A stretch of 64,000 bases of DNA from VRUE01 sp036276735 (GTDB lineage Bacteria > Actinomycetota > Thermoleophilia > Solirubrobacterales > 70-9): positions 13,191-77,190 of the forward strand of contig DASUOH010000013.1 in the NCBI GenBank assembly GCA_036276735.1, in the 5' to 3' direction. Under the pieces are notes generated by a model. That model had not been told where the DNA came from, searched no databases, and saw only the letters and a program-made list of their open reading frames with translations. Shown here piece by piece: positions 60,574 to 64,000 of the stretch. How positions within the stretch are numbered: the first letter of the stretch is position 1; the number at the start of each line of letters is the position of its first letter. Made by a program: the position numbers and the translations under genes.

Positions 60574-61829
60574 AGCGCCTCGTCCATCGCAGCATCGGCC
60601 ACTTCGAGCGTCCGGTCGATCGTCGTCTCATCGTGCGCAAGCGAGACGAACCATGCCTCGAACTGCGAGGGGGGCGGGTAGACGCCGCGTTCCAGCATCG
60701 CGCGGCAGAAGCGAGCATGCGCCTCAAGATCGCAGGCCGAGGCGGCGGCGAAGTCGCGGACCGGTTCGGCGCTGAAGAAGAGGGTGAGGAGACCGGGGAC
60801 GGCGGCAACCTGCAGCGGTCGGTCCGCGGCGAGCTGGCCGAACCCGACGGCGAGCCGGTCGGTGAGCGCCTCGAGCCGTCCGTAAGCCGCCCCGTCCAAC
60901 TCCCGCAGGGTCGCCAGGCCGGCGGCGACCGCGAGTGGGTTGCCGGAGAGCGTGCCGGCCTGGTAGACGTCGCCGGCCGGCGCGACCCGTTCCATCGCCG
61001 AGCGCGGGCCGCCGAAGGCAGCGGCAGGGAGACCGCCGCCGAGCACCTTGCCCATCACGGTCAGGTCGGGCTCGACTCCGTACCGTTCCTGGGCGCCGCC
61101 GCGGGCCACCCGAAAGCCGGTGATCACCTCGTCGAGGATCAGCAGCACCCCGGCCTCACGGGTCCTCTCACGCAGGAAGTCGAGGAAGCCGTCCTCTGGT
61201 GGGACGACACCCATGTTGGCCGCGACCGGCTCGGCGATCAGCGCCGCGACGTCGTGTTCCTCGAGTGCTCGCGCGACCGCCGCGCGGTCGTTCCACGGCA
61301 CGACGACCGTGCCAGCCGCCTGCGCGGCGGTGACGCCGGGGCTGGCTGGGACGGCGAGCGTGGCCAGGCCCGATCCGGCATCGGCGAGCAGGCCGTCGGA
61401 GTGGCCGTGGTAGGCGCCGGCGAACTTGACGACGGTCTCGCGGCCGGTCAGGGCGCGGGCGAGCCGCACCGCGCCCATCGCGGCCTCGGTTCCGGAGCTG
61501 GTCATGCGCACCATCTCGACCGAGGGGATGCGCGCGACGACCTCCTCGGCCAGCTCGACCTCCGCCGCGGTCGCGGCGCCGTAGCTGGTCCCTCGCGCGG
61601 CGGCCACTGACACCGCGGCGACCACGGCGGGGTGGGCATGACCGAGGATCAGCGGTCCCCAGGAGCCGACCCAGTCGAGATAGCGGTTGCCGTCGACGTC
61701 GATCAGCTCGCACCTCTCCCCCCTCTCTATGAAGATCGGCTCCCGCCCGATCTGCCGCATCGCCCGCACCGGACTGTTCACCCCGCCCGGAAGCACCTTC
61801 AGCGCCCGCTGGTACAGCTCAGAGGACAT
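60570..61829 (-). CDS. hemL: Glutamate-1-semialdehyde 2,1-aminomutase
   Basis: 419 residues. PLP enzyme that makes 5-aminolevulinate. Family motifs: LPGGVNSPVRA, VGSWGPLILGHAHP, SSGTEAAMGAVRLAR, AYHGHSD, LILDEVITGFR and the PLP Lys in MGKVLGGGLP. Full length. Upstream is the long hairpin element at 61845-61952, only 15 nt from the start codon. Confidence 0.96.
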   Translation of the reverse strand: MSSELYQRALKVLPGGVNSPVRAMRQIGREPIFIERGERCELIDVDGNRYLDWVGSWGPLILGHAHPAVVAAVSVAAARGTSYGAATAAEVELAEEVVARIPSVEMVRMTSSGTEAAMGAVRLARALTGRETVVKFAGAYHGHSDGLLADAGSGLATLAVPASPGVTAAQAAGTVVVPWNDRAAVARALEEHDVAALIAEPVAANMGVVPPEDGFLDFLRERTREAGVLLILDEVITGFRVARGGAQERYGVEPDLTVMGKVLGGGLPAAAFGGPRSAMERVAPAGDVYQAGTLSGNPLAVAAGLATLRELDGAAYGRLEALTDRLAVGFGQLAADRPLQVAAVPGLLTLFFSAEPVRDFAAASACDLEAHARFCRAMLERGVYPPPSQFEAWFVSLAHDETTIDRTLEVADAAMDEAL

Positions 61830-61844
61830 CGAGCGCCTAAATGT

Positions 61845-61952
61845 CGGTCCCGGTAGGGGTGGAACGTCTTGTACTTTTTTCGCGCTCCGGACCGGGCGCC
61901 AGCCCTCCGCGGTTCCTTCGAAAAAAGTTAAGTGGAACCCCTACCGGGACCG
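61845..61952. repeat. Long-hairpin intergenic element, copy 2
   Basis: Fills the gap between the siroheme-decarboxylase-like stop and the hemL start. Outer arms of 16 bp pair perfectly (61845-61860 / 61937-61952, core CCCGGTAGGGGT). Inner arms ACTTTTTTCG (61873-61882) and CGAAAAAAGT (61919-61928) pair perfectly. Apical loop 36 nt, GC-rich. The conserved core GTCTTGTACTTTTTT and AAAAGTTAAG matches copy 1 at 16361-16376 and 16411-16423. Confidence 0.78.
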
Positions 61953-61955
61953 GCA

Positions 61956-63041
61956 CTACGAATGCTCCGCTTCCCAAGCCGCGTAGTCCTCGGTGAAGTA
62001 ATGGAGGCGGATCTTCTTGTACTCGGTCGAGGAGTAGAGGGTGGCGCGGTCGTCCGGGCCCATGCCGCACTCCTCGGCGATCGAGTCGAGGATCGCATCG
62101 CACTCCTCCTTCGAGCGGCCGTGGGCCATCGTGAAGACGCTGTATGGCCAGTCCTCGTAGGTCGGGCGCTGGTAGCAGTGGGAGATGCCGCGGAAGGCGG
62201 CCATGCGTCGGCCGGTCGCGAGGATCTCCTCCCCCGGCACCTTCCAGACTCCCATCCCGTTGGCCGAGAAGCCGGCGCGGCGGTGGAAGAGGATCGCCGC
62301 GACGCGGCGCAGCAGCTTGCGATCGACCATCTGGCGCAGGTGGTCGAGGAGGTCTTCGGTGGAGATGCCGAGCTCGGCCGCGGCCTCGTCGTAGGGCCGC
62401 TCGACCGCCGCCATCGGCCCCTGCAGGGCGCGGATCACGGCGACGTCGCGCTCGTCGTAGGGCTGCGGCTCCAGCTCGCGCGGCGGCGCCGCCTCGACCG
62501 CGGCGGCGAGCGCGTCGGTGCCCTTCTCCATCTCGAGGTTCATGTTGATCTTGAACAGGGTCAGGGTCGGCAGCTGCCGCATCGACTCGGCGCCGGTCTC
62601 ACGCATCAGCGCCTCCAGCGTCCCTTCCATACCGAGCTCGGAGTCGGGCGGCACGGCGATCGTGAACCAGAGGTTGAAGTCGTGCGTCCGCAGGTAGTTG
62701 TGCGAGACGCCGGGGTGGGCGTTGACCGCCGCGGCGGCGCGCTGCGGGTTCTCGGCGTCGACTTTCGCCGCGACCAGCATCGACTCGTAGCCGAGCGCCC
62801 GCGTGTCGAAGATCGGCGTGATCTCGCGGATGATCCGCCCGTCGAGCAGGCGCTGGGTCCTGGTCAGGACGTCGTCGAGCTGGAGCTCGGCCTCCGACGC
62901 GACCAGCGCGAAGGGCTCGGGGTCGAGCGGGAAGCTCGACTGCAGGAGGTTCATCAGCCGCTTGTCGGTCTCGTCGAGCGGGATCGCCGAGCCGCCCTTG
63001 CGGGATCGCGCCTTCGACTGGGGAACCTTCACCGGAGCCAT
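61956..63041 (-). CDS. Fused siroheme decarboxylase-like (AhbA-AhbB type) protein
   Basis: 361 residues, two Lrp/AsnC-like halves each with a winged-helix-like N-part. Half 1 (about 20-175): DETDKRLMNLLQ, FDTRALGYESMLVAAKV, SHNYLRTHDFNLWFTIA. Half 2 (about 195-355): DERDVAVIRALQG, FHRRAGFSANGMGVWKVP, SHCYQRPTYEDWPYSVFTMAHG. These match siroheme decarboxylase signatures, where the His residues act at the substrate. It may convert siroheme to didecarboxysiroheme or act as a heme-responsive regulator. Overlaps hemB by 13 bp. Confidence 0.82.
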   Translation of the reverse strand: MAPVKVPQSKARSRKGGSAIPLDETDKRLMNLLQSSFPLDPEPFALVASEAELQLDDVLTRTQRLLDGRIIREITPIFDTRALGYESMLVAAKVDAENPQRAAAAVNAHPGVSHNYLRTHDFNLWFTIAVPPDSELGMEGTLEALMRETGAESMRQLPTLTLFKINMNLEMEKGTDALAAAVEAAPPRELEPQPYDERDVAVIRALQGPMAAVERPYDEAAAELGISTEDLLDHLRQMVDRKLLRRVAAILFHRRAGFSANGMGVWKVPGEEILATGRRMAAFRGISHCYQRPTYEDWPYSVFTMAHGRSKEECDAILDSIAEECGMGPDDRATLYSSTEYKKIRLHYFTEDYAAWEAEHS

Positions 63042-64000
63042 CCGGCTGCCTCCTTCGCGTAATAGGTGACGATCGCGTCGGCGCCGGCACGGCGGATCGA
63101 GGTCAGGGTCTCGAGCACCGCGGCGCGCTCTTCGATCCAGCCGTTGGCGGCGGCCGCCTTCAGCATCGAGTACTCGCCGGAGACATGGTAGGCGGCGACC
63201 GGCGCCCCGGTCTCCTCCTTGACCCGGCGCACGACGTCGAGGTACGGGGTGGCGGGCTTGACCATCAGCATGTCGGCGCCCTCCTCGAGGTCGAGCTTCG
63301 CCTCGCGCACACCCTCCTCCACGTTCGCCGGGTCGAGCTGGTAGCCGCGCCGGTCGCCGTCGGCCGGAGTCGACTCGGCGGCATCCCGGAAGGGTCCGTA
63401 GAAGGCCGACGCGTACTTTGCGCTGTAGGCGACGATCGGGACGCCGGAGTGGCCCTCCTCGTCGAGCTGGTGGCGGATCGCGCCGATCCGCCCGTCCATC
63501 ATGTCGCTCGGCGCGACGGCGTCGGCGCCCGCCTCGGCATGGGAGATCGCGGTTTTGGCGAGCAGCTCGACCGTGATGTCGTTGTCAACCTCGCCCTCCC
63601 GCAGCAGGCCGCAGTGGCCGTGCGAGGTGTACTCGCATAGGCAGACGTCGGTGATCACGACCAGGTCCGGGTGCGCCTCCTTCAGCGCCCGCACCGCCAT
63701 CTGCACGACGCCCTCGTCGTCGTAGGCGCCGCTGCCGCTCTCGTCCTTCGCCGAGGGGATGCCGAAGAGGAGCAGCGCCCCGACCCCGAGGGTCGCGATC
63801 TCGGTCGCCTCGGCGACCAGCTCCGAGATCGAGAAGCGCTCGATCCCCGGCATCGACTCGACCTCCTCGCGGACGCCCTCGCCGGCGACGACGAAGGCGG
63901 GCTGGATCAGCTGGCGCGGTGAGAGCGAGGTCTCGCGGACGAGGTCGCGCAGGGCCGGAGTGCGGCGCAGGCGGCGCAGGCGTGTGGCGGGAAACGGCAT
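63029..64000 (-). CDS. hemB: Delta-aminolevulinic acid dehydratase (porphobilinogen synthase)
   Basis: 323 residues, complete at the window edge (ATG 64000). It condenses two 5-aminolevulinate to porphobilinogen. Zinc-type Cys cluster DVCLCEYTSHGHCG, Schiff-base Lys pair in AYSAKYASAFYGPF and MLMVKPATPYLD. Full length. Other heme genes may lie beyond base 64000. Confidence 0.97.
   Translation of the reverse strand: MPFPATRLRRLRRTPALRDLVRETSLSPRQLIQPAFVVAGEGVREEVESMPGIERFSISELVAEATEIATLGVGALLLFGIPSAKDESGSGAYDDEGVVQMAVRALKEAHPDLVVITDVCLCEYTSHGHCGLLREGEVDNDITVELLAKTAISHAEAGADAVAPSDMMDGRIGAIRHQLDEEGHSGVPIVAYSAKYASAFYGPFRDAAESTPADGDRRGYQLDPANVEEGVREAKLDLEEGADMLMVKPATPYLDVVRRVKEETGAPVAAYHVSGEYSMLKAAAANGWIEERAAVLETLTSIRRAGADAIVTYYAKEAAGWLR

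Overview
The window is high-GC DNA from a deep-branching actinobacterium. The best fit is class Thermoleophilia (order Solirubrobacterales). Reasons: the rpsF-ssb-rpsR-rplI-dnaB core block, a six-gene mce cluster, MmpL/RND transporters, menaquinone and bc-type respiratory genes, polyprenol-phosphomannose-type mannosyltransferase, trehalose genes, and several secreted repeat proteins typical of that order. This placement is inferred from gene content, not from a marker-gene search. No insertion sequence, prophage or CRISPR array is visible. Nearly all space is coding, and many neighbouring genes overlap by 1-4 bp.

Layout: 1-7182 (minus) holds two very large secreted proteins behind a near-consensus sigma-70 promoter. 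7376-10987 carries pyrE, a MntA-HepT toxin-antitoxin pair, a sugar epimerase-like operon and a VapBC pair with its operator. 10977-18680 is envelope-related: L,D-transpeptidase, CPBP protease, small MscS, class A PBP, GT-C mannosyltransferase and a YbhN-like membrane protein, followed by thiL and a FlgM-like small gene. 18779-24474 is a response regulator/kinase/HtrA operon followed by trehalose synthases TreT and OtsA. 25063-31701 is the ribosomal/replication block (rpsF, ssb, rpsR, rplI, dnaB, a DnaC-like loader, purA). 32640-47804 is the most distinctive part: six MCE proteins in one overlapping operon, an MmpL/RND transporter directly upstream, and three intact plus one decayed copy of an uncharacterised four-cysteine secreted family around them. 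No YrbE/MlaE permease or ATPase is present in the window. 47858-55631 has tRNA-Lys, an arylsulfotransferase-like lipoprotein, tatA-tatC, and a Rieske / cytochrome b / cytochrome b-c fusion / menG / polyprenyl synthase operon. 55760-60573 repeats the MmpL plus secreted-family association. 60570-64000 is a heme cluster: hemL, a fused siroheme-decarboxylase-like protein and hemB.

Two genome-style observations stand out. First, many first genes of transcription units have a TAnnnT-like box 6-9 nt before the start codon, which implies leaderless mRNAs; I used this to choose several starts. Second, two intergenic elements of about 110 nt (16334-16444 and 61845-61952) share the same long-hairpin architecture and short conserved core while their outer arms differ and stay self-complementary. 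The candidate undescribed system is the Mce/MmpL/four-cysteine secreted protein assembly, proposed as a lipid or glycolipid transport apparatus driven by RND transporters rather than an ABC permease. That proposal is inference from neighbourhood and family knowledge.
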